From Treponema sp. (GTDB lineage Bacteria > Spirochaetota > Spirochaetia > Treponematales > Breznakiellaceae): a stretch of DNA of 49,671 nucleotides. This document shows positions 33,413-43,016 of this stretch, piece after piece (positions within the stretch are counted from its first letter, which is position 1; every line of letters starts with the position of its first letter). A program made the translations under genes and the position numbers. Location of the stretch: contig WRIX01000003.1 of the NCBI GenBank assembly GCA_009782495.1, forward strand, positions 1 to 49,671, written 5' to 3'. The notes beneath the pieces are model-generated. The model did not search any database and was not told where the DNA came from. It saw nothing but the letters and a program-made list of their open reading frames with translations.

Positions 33413-34084
33413 ATGGAAAAAGAACAAACCGAACAGGCGGGCACAGGGGACAAAATTGCTTATTTTATTCAAAAACACCGAAAAGCGCTTTTGGCACTGG
33501 TCATAATTATTGCATCCGGCATTGCATTTTCAGTTACTTTTTTTACTATACACGGTACATTGGAAAAAAAAGCCATAGCCAAAGTGGAAGTTTTTGAAAG
33601 GCGAATGAATGAACAGGGTATACCAAATGGCGGTACAGATTCTGCAGAAGCAAACGCCCTTTTGGGAGAATTAAATGACTTTGCACCTTCAACATTTGGT
33701 TATGCTGCCGCACGGGCTTATTCCTTAGCAGCGGATATTTATTTTTCACGTTCTGAATGGAGCAGGGCCGAAGAATCCTGGGTTAATGCAGCACGAAAAG
33801 CACCGAAAATATATATGGCGCCGGTATCTTTGTTTAATGCAGCTGTTGCTGCGGAAGAGCAGGGGAAGCTTGACGCAGCCATCGGTTATTTTAAAGAAAG
33901 CCTGGACTATTCGGGAGTTTATCCAGCCGCCGCCAGGGCTCGTTTTAATATTGGCAGGATCTATGACCAACGGCGCGAATATGATAAAGCAAGGGAAGCA
34001 TACCTTGAGCTTATTGAAAAAAGCCCTGAATCCCCCTGGGCAAACCTTGCCCATAACAGGCTAATTATACTTGAAAATAACTAG
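33413..34084 (+). CDS. membrane-anchored TPR protein
   Basis: The 223-residue product has a soluble N-terminus of about 25 residues, one membrane helix (ALLALVIIIASGIAFSVTFF, about 27-46), and a periplasmic part with TPR-like units (SLAADIYFSRSEWSRAEESW, LFNAAVAAEEQGKLDAAIGY, ARFNIGRIYDQRREYDKARE). The architecture is like YfgM-type tetratricopeptide proteins. I place the start at the ATG at 33413, with AGGAG at 33400-33404 eight nt before; a longer frame from 33320 would overlap the regulator. Its end overlaps the lipoprotein gene by 14 bp, so the three genes 31899-34793 probably form one transcript. Confidence 0.85.
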   Translation: MEKEQTEQAGTGDKIAYFIQKHRKALLALVIIIASGIAFSVTFFTIHGTLEKKAIAKVEVFERRMNEQGIPNGGTDSAEANALLGELNDFAPSTFGYAAARAYSLAADIYFSRSEWSRAEESWVNAARKAPKIYMAPVSLFNAAVAAEEQGKLDAAIGYFKESLDYSGVYPAAARARFNIGRIYDQRREYDKAREAYLELIEKSPESPWANLAHNRLIILENN

Positions 34085-34793
34085 CAGGTTTTTCATTGCA
34101 TTTTTAATATATGTTTTATGCATTTCCTGCGGACTGGAAACCTATGTTTATTTAAATCCGGTAGAAATTGTTTCTGTTACAGAGGTAACCAGGGCTGAGA
34201 TTGTATTACCTTCACAATCTGCCGCAGAATTCCGTAATTACACCATTTTTTACCGTATTTATTTAAGTAGTTTTCTAGTGTCTGCAAGTGTTGAAAGCCA
34301 GCTAAGCGACATCAATACCACACTTGCAAGCCATTACAGAACATTGGCTCCATATACCATTGACGACAATGTGTCTCCCGCTTCCATTGATTCGGTTTTT
34401 AGAAATTTAAGATATTATTATATTAGTTTAAATGATAATCTGAACAATGAAAAACAGCTCTACAAGGTGCTTAATTCTCCTTCGTGGGGAACCATAAAAC
34501 TTGATTTTTCATCTCGCGACCGGCCTCCGTTTTTAACTGACACAAACGGTTCCGATGAATATGATTTACTAAGAGCCAATAGTTTTACTTCCCAGCCCGA
34601 TCGTTTATTTATTTATACCACCGAACTTGAAAGCTCCATCTCTGATACGGTTAACATTGACGTTCAAATGAATCCAAATGGACAATCATATGCATATGTT
34701 TCCATGTATATTCTTGCAACCGGAATTAACGAAAACTATTCCCCACTTTATTCCCGCCCAAAACATATAGGAATATTCAGGCTACCTAACTAA
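34071..34793 (+). CDS. lipoprotein of unknown function
   Basis: The 240-residue product starts at a TTG, the only in-frame start before the signal sequence. It has a basic start, a hydrophobic segment (RFFIAFLIYVL) and a CISC lipobox with Cys at residue 20. The mature part is rich in Ser, Tyr and Asn and shows no known motif (NYTIFYRIYLSSFLVSASVE, SYAYVSMYILATGINENYSP). AGG lies 10 nt upstream of the TTG. It overlaps the TPR gene by 14 bp and is followed by a 66-bp gap to the convergent radical SAM gene. It probably lies in the envelope; its function is unknown. Confidence 0.75.
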   Translation: MKITSRFFIAFLIYVLCISCGLETYVYLNPVEIVSVTEVTRAEIVLPSQSAAEFRNYTIFYRIYLSSFLVSASVESQLSDINTTLASHYRTLAPYTIDDNVSPASIDSVFRNLRYYYISLNDNLNNEKQLYKVLNSPSWGTIKLDFSSRDRPPFLTDTNGSDEYDLLRANSFTSQPDRLFIYTTELESSISDTVNIDVQMNPNGQSYAYVSMYILATGINENYSPLYSRPKHIGIFRLPN

Positions 34794-34859
34794 TCATGCA
34801 ATTGAGCCGTTTTACTATAGATAATGTAGATTCTGTCTACCAATTTGATTACAGGGCTG

Positions 34860-37262
34860 TTATTTTGCTTTACAATTATTCGGGTACAATTTTCGATAAA
34901 GCTCAAAATAGTCTGTTTTTTCATCATTTATTGGATTTTTCGCCAACATTCCTCTGCGTATAATGCCAAAAAGATTATTTTCCGAAATTATTGAACTGCG
35001 GTAGGATTTTTCTTCCCTGAATGGAATTGAAATATCATCACCATAGCAAAATCCCCATAATAACGCAGCTGGAGAGTGTTTTTTGGCGCCTCCGGGAATG
35101 ATAAATAGCTCTGCCTCTGTAACAGTAATGCCATTGGGCAAAAATTTGTTTAGATGTTTTATAAATTGCTCTCTTTTAAGGATTTCATGAAAATCAATAC
35201 ATGCAATTTCTGAACTACATTCAAGACCAACAGGGGCCGGAGAAGCAAAGTCAATTTTTAACAACGGATTGAATCCTTTTGTATACAGCGCATTCAGGCC
35301 GGAACGAATTATTGCAGAAGAAAAAACTTCAATAACGCTTAAGTGCGGAACAAAAACTGCAGGGCCGGTTTTTGAGAAAGCAAAAAGCATCCTAAAAGTA
35401 TCCACATCGGGCGAGATACCAAGACCTGGTTTTTCATTATGCGTACCATGAAACTTTAGATCATGATTATCTTGGCCAGCCGACACTTCATCATGTATGA
35501 TATTTTTGACAATGCCTTTGCCAGTGATGCAGGTGCCGCAATGGTGTGTACAATTTTCTGTACATGGCAAAGTCGTTTTTGCTGAAACAGAGCATTGGTG
35601 TTCGCTTTTTAAAAAAGATTCCCCTACCCCGCTTTGGATTACTGACCAAGGCAAAAAATCATTTTCTTTCCTGACATTGAAAGATGTTTTAACCAAAGAA
35701 TCATTTTCTTCAATAATTTTTCTCCATTTTTTTGACTGAAAAAAATCGGACCATGCATCAAGGCGGCAACCTTGCTCATATGCGGTTTCAGCCAATAATC
35801 CGGAATCTTCGGTACCTCTGGAAAAAATCCCTTCAAGAAGACTCATAAAAGGATTATGAACACTGACTTTATGGCCTTTTGGTTTTAACTTATCCTGTAT
35901 TTGATGAAACTTTTGCCATGCTGTTTCTTCATCAAGTTGAGAAGCCCATTGATATGGGGTATGAGGTTTTGGAACAAAAGTACCAAGATTTAAGTGAAAA
36001 TGGGAACCGGTGGCTTTTCCGGCTTCAAGCACAAAGTCTGCAATGAGCGCTTCTTCTGTAGTATCTACATCGTGATGGAGAGGTAATCCGACCATAAAGT
36101 AAAATTTAATTCCGCGCCAGCCGTATTTTTTTGCTTCGTTGATAATGGAAATTACTTCGTTAAGGGTAACCTTTTTGTTAATGGACAATTGATCGGCTTC
36201 TCTTGGGGTTTCTACAGCAAAGGTTAGGCCGCTTTTTCTGACTTGGGAAACTTTTGCCAAAAGAGGCAGAGAAAAACCGGATACCCGCAGGGAAGGAAGC
36301 TGGAAAGAAATATGCCGTCCGCTGTAACGTTCGTTAAGCGATGCTATTAAACTATTGATATGGCAATAATCGCCCGTAGAAAGGGAAGAAAGACTGATTT
36401 CTCTATAACCGCCTTTTTTTATAAAAGCTTCCGCTTCTTCCAGTATTAAATCCGCACGTTTTTGCCGCATTGGACGGTACCACATACCGGCCTGGCAAAA
36501 ACGACAGCCATTGGGACAACCTCGCATTATTTCCACTGCTCCATGATGCTGCACAGTCCTGATGCTGGAAATTGGAAATACTGCGGCTTCCTGTTTTATG
36601 CTGCCAAACTCTGTCTGTATCGCCCGTTTTACGCCGGTTTTTCCCGGCGCCCAGATATGGGGATGGGCAATTATTTTTTCAAGCATATCTGAACGCGCCG
36701 CCCCTTGTTTTTTTAAATCCAGGAGTTCTTTGGCAAGATCAAAAAAACCGGCTTCTGCTTCTCCAATCCAGAAAGCGTCTACAAAAAAGCTGTATGGTAA
36801 AGGGTTGGAAACACAAGGGCCTCCCATAATTACAATAGGATCGCCGGAATTTCGCTGCATAGAACGCAGGGCAATATGGGAACAGTCCAATACGGAAAGA
36901 AGCCCTGTAATTCCCAATTCGTAACCAAGGGTAAAAAGAAGAAGGTCTGTGTCACCAAGCGCTATGCCGGTGTCCAGACCGTAAAGGGGAACTCCTGTTT
37001 CTTTAAGGAGTTTTTCAAAATCCGGAGCGGGAGCAAAGGCTCTGTCGCAGGAGATATCTTCCATCCGGTTAAGGCCGTTATAAATGATCCTGAAAGCCTG
37101 GTTTGACATACCCAATTCATAGAGGTCGGGAAATACGATTGCCGTTCGCAGTATTCCCTCTTTGGCATAGATCCCATATTCACCACCGGTATATCTGGCC
37201 GGTTTTTCAATGTTTAAAAGAGCGGAACCAAAATCCTGTAAGGGATTAACGTAATGGATCAT
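34860..37262 (-). CDS. radical SAM protein with DUF2344 C-terminal domain
   Basis: The 800-residue product looks like the TIGR03960-type family: an N-terminal region of the B12-binding-like class (about 40-180), then the radical SAM core with CPNGCRFC. Cys249, Cys253 and Cys256 would bind the 4Fe-4S cluster that cleaves S-adenosylmethionine. LSSLSTGDYCHINSL and EVNNE-like core motifs such as FAVETPREADQLSINK follow. A second cysteine cluster (CTENCTHHCGTC, near 565-580) precedes a C-terminal DUF2344 domain (about 630-800; LFAFSKTGPAVFVPHLSVIE). In other bacteria this family often sits next to the RNase G gene; its reaction is not known. Here it is the last gene behind rodA, 6 bp after its stop. 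Confidence 0.88.
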   Translation of the reverse strand: MIHYVNPLQDFGSALLNIEKPARYTGGEYGIYAKEGILRTAIVFPDLYELGMSNQAFRIIYNGLNRMEDISCDRAFAPAPDFEKLLKETGVPLYGLDTGIALGDTDLLLFTLGYELGITGLLSVLDCSHIALRSMQRNSGDPIVIMGGPCVSNPLPYSFFVDAFWIGEAEAGFFDLAKELLDLKKQGAARSDMLEKIIAHPHIWAPGKTGVKRAIQTEFGSIKQEAAVFPISSIRTVQHHGAVEIMRGCPNGCRFCQAGMWYRPMRQKRADLILEEAEAFIKKGGYREISLSSLSTGDYCHINSLIASLNERYSGRHISFQLPSLRVSGFSLPLLAKVSQVRKSGLTFAVETPREADQLSINKKVTLNEVISIINEAKKYGWRGIKFYFMVGLPLHHDVDTTEEALIADFVLEAGKATGSHFHLNLGTFVPKPHTPYQWASQLDEETAWQKFHQIQDKLKPKGHKVSVHNPFMSLLEGIFSRGTEDSGLLAETAYEQGCRLDAWSDFFQSKKWRKIIEENDSLVKTSFNVRKENDFLPWSVIQSGVGESFLKSEHQCSVSAKTTLPCTENCTHHCGTCITGKGIVKNIIHDEVSAGQDNHDLKFHGTHNEKPGLGISPDVDTFRMLFAFSKTGPAVFVPHLSVIEVFSSAIIRSGLNALYTKGFNPLLKIDFASPAPVGLECSSEIACIDFHEILKREQFIKHLNKFLPNGITVTEAELFIIPGGAKKHSPAALLWGFCYGDDISIPFREEKSYRSSIISENNLFGIIRRGMLAKNPINDEKTDYFELYRKLYPNNCKAK

Positions 37263-37268
37263 GTTTAT

Positions 37269-38597
37269 TTAACGATCAAATCTGCGTATGTGGATACTCA
37301 TGGCAAGCCCTATACCTATCATTGCAGAAACCAGGGCAGACCCGCCGTAAGACATAAAGAGCAGCGGTATTCCCGTGATGGGCATGATCCCCATGGCCAT
37401 ACCGGTATTAACCAGAAAATGAAATGCATACATTGCCGTTAAACCCGCTGTAATATATGCCCCAAAGGTATCGTGGGTGGTTTTCATTAATCTTATGAGC
37501 CTTAAGCAAATCAGAAGGAATAGTGCCATTACAAAAAGCCCTCCGAAAAAACCCCATTCTTCCGTATAAATCGAAAAAATAAAATCGGTGCTTTGGGTAG
37601 GAAGAAAACGATAATGGCTTTGTGTGCCCTGAAGAAAACCCTTGCCCGAAAGCCCTCCGGAACCTATAGCGGTCATGGACTGAATGATGTGCCAGCCCGA
37701 ACCTCTGGGATCCACATTTGGATCGAGGAACACAATAAGGCGCATCATTTGGTATTCTTTCAGCACTTTGTGGGAGAAGAATGAAGCTGCAAAGGAAAGC
37801 GCCAGCATTATGGAAAAATAACAAATCCAGTAAAAATACTTTTTTTTGTAACGTGTATATCCTGTATAGGCAATTAAACCGATTAAACCAAAAACCAGCA
37901 CACTAACCAGGATAAAGCGGAAATTCATCAGGATCATAAGAGCGGGGTATTCGCCTCGCAGTATTATTTGCTGCCAGAGCGGAAGAAGCGTCATTATGCT
38001 GGTTAAAACGACAAAACCTCCCAGAAAAGATACATAACGCATTTCAATTCCGCCTATAAAGGTCATTACAAGCAGTATAGGAATAAAAACAAGGGCGGTG
38101 CCCAGATCAGGCTGAATCATTGTGATTAACATAGGCGCCAATACAATTAAACTGGCCAGAGCAAAACGGATTAACCCATTCCGGCTGTGCTTTGTGGAAT
38201 CCAGGTAACGGGCCAGAAAAAGGATCGTACTGATTTTTGCAAATTCGGAAGGTTGTATACTGAAATTCCCAAATCCCAGCCATCTTCCCATGCCAATCCA
38301 GGATCGTGAGCCGCTTACCATACGTCCGAAAACACAGGTATAGATAAGGAGCAGGAGTATTACAATGTAAATGTATACTGAAAAATCGTAGACCCGTTTG
38401 TAATTAAGCAGAGTAATTATAAGAGCGGTTATTAATCCGCCCACAGCCCATATTATTTGCCTGGTATATTCACTTGAAACTACGGCTCCCGATGAAGTGA
38501 CTCCCGAAGAATAAATAAAGAGTATACCGAATACCGTAAGGATCAGAGAAGCAAAGAACAGAGGAAAATCAATTTCCAGATAATCCTTTATTCTCAT
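37269..38597 (-). CDS. rodA: RodA peptidoglycan glycosyltransferase
   Basis: RodA polymerises glycan strands from lipid II during cell elongation, together with PBP2. The 442-residue product has about ten membrane helices and the SEDS-family stretches GSRSWIGMGRWLGFGNFSIQ (the conserved RW-IQPSE region), MIQPDLGTALVFIPILLVM, DPRGSGWHIIQSMTAIGSGG and the ending INTGMAMGIMPITGIPLLFM-like segment, here NTGMAMGIMPITG. Its start overlaps the PBP2 stop (ATGA), so the two are translated together. It is an inner-membrane protein of the elongasome. Confidence 0.95.
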   Translation of the reverse strand: MRIKDYLEIDFPLFFASLILTVFGILFIYSSGVTSSGAVVSSEYTRQIIWAVGGLITALIITLLNYKRVYDFSVYIYIVILLLLIYTCVFGRMVSGSRSWIGMGRWLGFGNFSIQPSEFAKISTILFLARYLDSTKHSRNGLIRFALASLIVLAPMLITMIQPDLGTALVFIPILLVMTFIGGIEMRYVSFLGGFVVLTSIMTLLPLWQQIILRGEYPALMILMNFRFILVSVLVFGLIGLIAYTGYTRYKKKYFYWICYFSIMLALSFAASFFSHKVLKEYQMMRLIVFLDPNVDPRGSGWHIIQSMTAIGSGGLSGKGFLQGTQSHYRFLPTQSTDFIFSIYTEEWGFFGGLFVMALFLLICLRLIRLMKTTHDTFGAYITAGLTAMYAFHFLVNTGMAMGIMPITGIPLLFMSYGGSALVSAMIGIGLAMSIHIRRFDR

Positions 38598-40471
38598 TCA
38601 CGGCGCCCCTGTACCGGCGCAAGATACTGCCAGCCAAGAGTTGCCAGAGCTTCTTCGTAAGTCTGGTCGGCAAAGATACCCTGGAAAATTATCGCTGTTG
38701 CATAGGGAGACCACCAGTCCCATGGGTTCGAAGCTTCTACAAGAACCGTTACTATTACCTGTTCATCGGGATCTGTTGAATTGTACGGGCCGTAAGCTGT
38801 AAACCAGCAATGCCAGCGATCGGGAAGTCCTACCTCGGCTGTTCCTGTTTTGCCGGCCAGTTCCACCGCCCTGATATTGTCAACCCTGGCAGAACCCTGG
38901 GTAACAACGGATCTCATGTTGTAACGGACTGTTTCAAAAACCTGCTGTGGTATTTCGTTTTGCATATTGTGGATAATTTCCGGTTCTACAATTTTTTCGA
39001 TGGTTCCAGAAACAGGATCCCGCACTTCTTTGAGTACATGGGGTTTGTAAGCAATCCCGTCATTTATTACCATTGCTATTAAATTAGTCATTTGCAGGGG
39101 TGTAACCAGTGTATAACCCTGACCAATGGACATATTCATCGTATCCCCCGCAAGCCATCGTTCGTGGAAACGTCTTTCTTTCCATTGTGGATAAGGAATA
39201 AATCCACTGATTTCACTGGGCAGATCTACACCGGTTAATTCTCCGTACCCGAAACCTCTGGCATAACGATTGATCCTGTCTACTCCTACATAATCCCTGC
39301 CGGTTATCCAGAAATAAATGTCACAGGAAACAGCAAGTCCTTCCTGGAGGTTTACCCAGCCGTGGCCTCCCCTTGCCCAGCAGCGCCAAAGGCGCTGACC
39401 ATAGTCAATACCGCCGGTACAGCTGATCCGCATTGCAGGGTTAACCAGATTTTCTGTCAACAAGGCGGTTGACATAAGAATTTTAAAGGTTGATGCCGGC
39501 GGATAACTGGATTGGACAGCCCTGTTCAGAAAAGGTTTATTGGGGTTTTGGCTTAATGCCGAATATTCTGCGGCCATGGTTTTTCGGTTAAAAAGATTCG
39601 GATCGTACCAGGGGTAGGAAACCATTGCCAGAATTTCACCGTTTGGTTTCATTACCAATGCTACTCCCATTCGTTGTCCAAGGGCTTTTTCTGCCAAAAT
39701 CTGGATATCCTTGTCCACTGTAAGAACCAGGTTTTTCCCCATTGAAGGAGATTCACGCTGTAAATCTCTGGAAATGTGCCTGCCCCTGACATCTACCGTT
39801 CTTGTTTCCAGTCCGTCTTTGCCGCGCAGTATGTCATCGTATTGCCGTTCTATGCCAAGTTTACCGATGATATCTCCCTGCTGGTATCCTTCATTGTAGA
39901 GCATGGTCAGCTCTTCCCGTGTAATATTTCCCACATAACCGATAATGTGTGAAAGGCTGCCAATCTCCCCGTAATTCCGAACCGGTTTGGACTGCCAATT
40001 CAGTCCCGGTAATGTATCAAGATTTTCTGCCAACGAAGCCACTGTTTCAAAGGAAACGCTGGAAGCAATTTCCAATGGCTGATAAAGCCTGTAGTACTGA
40101 AGAGGTATTTTTTCGTCAACTTCACGTCTGGGCACTCCAAGCAGCTCTGCCGTTCTTGTGATCAGATCTTCCATTGTGCCTTCGGGCACTTCTGCAGGTG
40201 TTATAGTAACCGCAAAAGTGTCGTCGTTTATAACCAAAGGGTCGGTAAAATTCCGGTCGTATATTTCCCCCCGCCGGGCAGGAAGTATTGTTGTGCGTTT
40301 TGCTATGTCCAGTGACATACGGCGGTATACTTCGCCGCTCATTACCTGCATGGTAAAAAGCCTGATCCCATAGAGCATAAAAAAAATGATTAATAGCCAC
40401 CGGAACAATTGCAGTCTTCCGCTGTGGTGTTTATTGTTAATGGTTGGATCGGAAACAAATACGGAAGCCAT
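38594..40471 (-). CDS. mrdA: penicillin-binding protein 2 (transpeptidase)
   Basis: PBP2 cross-links peptidoglycan made by RodA in the lateral wall. The 625-residue product has one N-terminal membrane helix (about 22-42), the PBP dimerisation (pedestal) domain and a transpeptidase domain. Its active-site Ser327 lies in STFK, the second motif is SCD at 382-384 and the third is KTGT at 541-544. Length is normal for class B PBP2. It overlaps mreD by one base (TAATG) and rodA by four. The catalytic domain lies in the periplasm. Confidence 0.95.
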   Translation of the reverse strand: MASVFVSDPTINNKHHSGRLQLFRWLLIIFFMLYGIRLFTMQVMSGEVYRRMSLDIAKRTTILPARRGEIYDRNFTDPLVINDDTFAVTITPAEVPEGTMEDLITRTAELLGVPRREVDEKIPLQYYRLYQPLEIASSVSFETVASLAENLDTLPGLNWQSKPVRNYGEIGSLSHIIGYVGNITREELTMLYNEGYQQGDIIGKLGIERQYDDILRGKDGLETRTVDVRGRHISRDLQRESPSMGKNLVLTVDKDIQILAEKALGQRMGVALVMKPNGEILAMVSYPWYDPNLFNRKTMAAEYSALSQNPNKPFLNRAVQSSYPPASTFKILMSTALLTENLVNPAMRISCTGGIDYGQRLWRCWARGGHGWVNLQEGLAVSCDIYFWITGRDYVGVDRINRYARGFGYGELTGVDLPSEISGFIPYPQWKERRFHERWLAGDTMNMSIGQGYTLVTPLQMTNLIAMVINDGIAYKPHVLKEVRDPVSGTIEKIVEPEIIHNMQNEIPQQVFETVRYNMRSVVTQGSARVDNIRAVELAGKTGTAEVGLPDRWHCWFTAYGPYNSTDPDEQVIVTVLVEASNPWDWWSPYATAIIFQGIFADQTYEEALATLGWQYLAPVQGRRE

Positions 40472-40977
40472 TAATTTTTTTCCTCAGACATCAGCAAAGG
40501 TTTAAATAGTTTCAGGAAACCGAAAAGAAAAGGCGCCAATAAGGTATTGAGGAGCAATTCCACCCAAAAAACCGGAGTTGTCAGGGGCGGATAAGCCGGT
40601 ACGGTTCCCGAAAAGACAAAATGCAGGCCAAAGATCATGGATGCTTTGAGTATGGTGGCGCTGGCGCAGAGGAGCATGGGAAGCATTACCTTATCAAGAA
40701 AAAACATTCCCCGTAAAAGACCTCCCAATGCTCCAATGATTGTTCTGATGAATGTATAAAGACCCAGGGGAGAGATAGACAGAAAATCATAAAAAAGGCC
40801 GGAAAAAAAACCTGTAACCTGTCCGCTCATTGTTCCGTTTACATAGGCGCTAAAAACAAGTATTCCCAAAGAAATATCCGGAACAGCGCCGTAAATTGTC
40901 AGACGGTAAAGAAGTACCGATTGCAAAAGCGCCGCAACAGTGGAAAAAACCACAGCCCAGATACAGTTTTTTACCAT
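40471..40977 (-). CDS. mreD: rod shape-determining protein MreD
   Basis: MreD is a small inner-membrane protein of the elongasome that works with MreC and the PBP2-RodA pair. The 168-residue product is hydrophobic with about five helices and contains ISLGILVFSAYVNGTMSGQV and GFFSGLFYDFLSISPLGLYT, which matches the family pattern of a conserved Asp in a helix followed by the loop with PLG. Identity rests on pattern and on its place between mreC and PBP2, with overlaps on both sides (7 bp and 1 bp). Confidence 0.92.
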   Translation of the reverse strand: MVKNCIWAVVFSTVAALLQSVLLYRLTIYGAVPDISLGILVFSAYVNGTMSGQVTGFFSGLFYDFLSISPLGLYTFIRTIIGALGGLLRGMFFLDKVMLPMLLCASATILKASMIFGLHFVFSGTVPAYPPLTTPVFWVELLLNTLLAPFLFGFLKLFKPLLMSEEKN

Positions 40978-41906
40978 TGCTGTTCAGCCTCGTTTTCTTC
41001 ATCTGCCGGGTGGTGCTGTACGACCGAATGTGCATCGATCACGAATACATATTCAAGCCGTGAAAAATCGGCGCTGCTTTCCAGTTCAATTTCAATGGAT
41101 GTATCGGTATCCTGGTAAAGCACTCTGCTTACTCTGCCTATTAATATTCCCGAAGGAAATACTCCTCCTAAACCGCTTGAAATGACCTGCTCACCAATGC
41201 CAATTTCACCGCGGGTCTGGCGGCGAACAAAGCGCAGGAGAAGCGGTGCATCCGGGCTCCCCTGCCCTTCAACAATACCTTCAATTCTGGATTCACCAAG
41301 CCTGGCAGAAATATACGATGTGGAATCATAAATGGGAATTATCAGGCTTTCAAATTGTGCAGCCTGAACAACTTTACCTACCAGAACAGTGCCGGCAGGC
41401 GCCATATCTCCGGTTCGTGATTTTTCATTTTTTTGATAGGCAATTACCGGCATGTTTACAGAAATGCCGTCTCTTTTGCCTTTATTGATTACCAGGGCGG
41501 AAAAAAGATTGTCCGGGTCGTTGCCGATTATTTCCGCAGTAATATGACGGTAAGAAATATCCCGGGAAAAACCCAGTTGTTCCCTGAGTCTGTTGTTTTC
41601 CTGCCTGATACCGGCTGCAGTTTTTTCCAGTTGTTCATAGCGGCTAATGCGCTCTGCCAATTCATCATATTGATGTTTTAGTATTGCCAGTTCCTGTATG
41701 GATAATATTGTACCGGAAACAAGCCTCTTAAGCCGGTAAACACTGGCCCGCAGACCCGAATACATGGTAAGGCCCGACTCTTTAACGTTTGCTGTAAAAT
41801 TTCTGGCGGAAAGGAAAAGCATGGAAAAAGATACCAGACAGAGTATGATAAATACGTAGGAAGCAGAATTTATGCTTCGCCTTTTCTCTGGTGCTTCCCG
41901 AATCAT
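40971..41906 (-). CDS. mreC: rod shape-determining protein MreC
   Basis: MreC is a membrane-anchored periplasmic protein that activates PBP2 and links it to the elongasome. The 311-residue product has a cytoplasmic start, one membrane helix (about 16-36; SYVFIILCLVSFSMLFL), a coiled coil (about 70-110; QYDELAERISRYEQLEK) and a C-terminal beta domain with SALVINKGKRDGISVNMPVI and VISSGLGGVFPSGILIGRVS, both typical of the family. It lies 29 bp behind mreB and overlaps mreD by 7 bp. Confidence 0.94.
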   Translation of the reverse strand: MIREAPEKRRSINSASYVFIILCLVSFSMLFLSARNFTANVKESGLTMYSGLRASVYRLKRLVSGTILSIQELAILKHQYDELAERISRYEQLEKTAAGIRQENNRLREQLGFSRDISYRHITAEIIGNDPDNLFSALVINKGKRDGISVNMPVIAYQKNEKSRTGDMAPAGTVLVGKVVQAAQFESLIIPIYDSTSYISARLGESRIEGIVEGQGSPDAPLLLRFVRRQTRGEIGIGEQVISSGLGGVFPSGILIGRVSRVLYQDTDTSIEIELESSADFSRLEYVFVIDAHSVVQHHPADEENEAEQQW

Positions 41907-41935
41907 AACTCCCCAACTATAAAGTGAAAGTGCAA

Positions 41936-42964
41936 TTACCCGTTTAAACTGTCGTAAATACTTCGGGAACTGTCAAAGCCCTTGGCATATTCAAAGTATT
42001 TCCCTGCCCCAAGAGCAACACAGTCCAGCGGCTGTTCCGCCAATATTACCGGAACCCCTGTTTCCTTGGAGATAAGCTTGGGTAATCCCTTTAACAGGGA
42101 ACCGCCGCCTGTCATAACAATGCCGCGTTCAACAATGTCTGCAGCCAGTTCCGGCGGTGTCTGTCCTAACGTAGCTTTTATTTCGTCGATAATCTGGGTG
42201 ATGGGCTCTTTTAAAGCTTCCCGGACTTCTACCGAATCAATTTCAAGCCTTCTGGGAAGGCCGGTAATGGCATCGGTTCCCTTTATTTCAACTTTTTCAA
42301 TGGTTTTATCCGGCGATGCATTGCCGATTTCTATTTTTAGCCGTTCTGCGGTTTGTTCCCCGGTGATCAGGTTGTGAACATTCCGAACATGCTTGATAAT
42401 TGCTCCGTCAAATTCGTCTCCACCAAGCCGTATAGCATTGGTTACTACCATCCCGCCCAGCGAAATAACAGAAGTTTCCGTTGTGCCGCCGCCAATATCA
42501 CAAACCATGTGGCCGGCAGGTTCAAAGATAGGAATGTCTGCTCCAATTGCGGCAGCCAGGCTTTCTTCTATAACCCGCACATCCCGGGCGCCGGCTTTAA
42601 AAGCGCTTTCTTCCACTGCCCGCTTTTCTACTTCGGTTATGCAGGAAGGAATACCTATAACCATCCGGGGTTTAATAAACCGGTACCGCGGAAGGATCTT
42701 GGTGATAAAGTACCGGATCATTTTTTCGGTAGATTCAAGATCGGCAATGACCCCGTCCCGGAGGGGCCGAATAGCCTGAATGTTGCCCGGCGTACGCAAA
42801 TACATACGCTTGGCCTCTTCGCCAACGGCAATTACTTTTCTGGTACCCCGTTCAACCGCTACAACCGAAGGTTCATTTATAACAATACCTTTGCCGCGAA
42901 TAAAAATAAGGGTATTACAGGTTCCTAAATCAATACCTATATCCGATGATTCAATTCCAAACAT
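41936..42964 (-). CDS. mreB: rod shape-determining protein MreB
   Basis: MreB is the bacterial actin that guides lateral wall synthesis. The 342-residue product has the actin-fold nucleotide motifs: phosphate 1 [14 protein letters not shown] (about residues 7-20), the phosphate 2 motif [18 protein letters not shown] and the adenosine motif [17 protein letters not shown]. Length is normal for MreB. GGAGG (42969-42973 on the plus coordinates) lies 4 nt before the ATG. A 12-bp palindrome lies upstream between it and the TPR gene. Confidence 0.97.
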   Translation of the reverse strand: MFGIESSDIGIDLGTCNTLIFIRGKGIVINEPSVVAVERGTRKVIAVGEEAKRMYLRTPGNIQAIRPLRDGVIADLESTEKMIRYFITKILPRYRFIKPRMVIGIPSCITEVEKRAVEESAFKAGARDVRVIEESLAAAIGADIPIFEPAGHMVCDIGGGTTETSVISLGGMVVTNAIRLGGDEFDGAIIKHVRNVHNLITGEQTAERLKIEIGNASPDKTIEKVEIKGTDAITGLPRRLEIDSVEVREALKEPITQIIDEIKATLGQTPPELAADIVERGIVMTGGGSLLKGLPKLISKETGVPVILAEQPLDCVALGAGKYFEYAKGFDSSRSIYDSLNG

Positions 42965-43004
42965 AGATCCTCCAAGTTCTCTTTTAGCAAGCGGTTTTCT
43001 TCCG

Positions 43005-43016
43005 GTAAACGTTTAC
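43005..43016. promoter_or_regulatory. palindrome between the TPR gene and mreB
   Basis: GTAAACGTTTAC is a perfect 12-bp palindrome covering the stop codon of the TPR gene, 41 bp before mreB. Its CG-centred form resembles LacI-family operators. About a dozen 12-bp palindromes are expected by chance in a window of this length, so I give it low weight. Confidence 0.15.

Noticed and set aside
34826-34840. Possible terminator hairpin between the convergent genes (GTAGA, 5-nt loop, TCTAC)
   Set aside because: The stem is only 5 bp and AT-rich, and no T-tract follows on either strand.
42353-42928. Open frame of 191 codons antisense to mreB
   Set aside because: It is fully covered by mreB, which is certain, and its translation has no recognisable pattern.
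43005-43016. LacI-type operator upstream of mreB as a firm call
   Set aside because: A 12-bp palindrome is expected about a dozen times by chance in this length, and it covers a stop codon; kept only as a low-confidence site.
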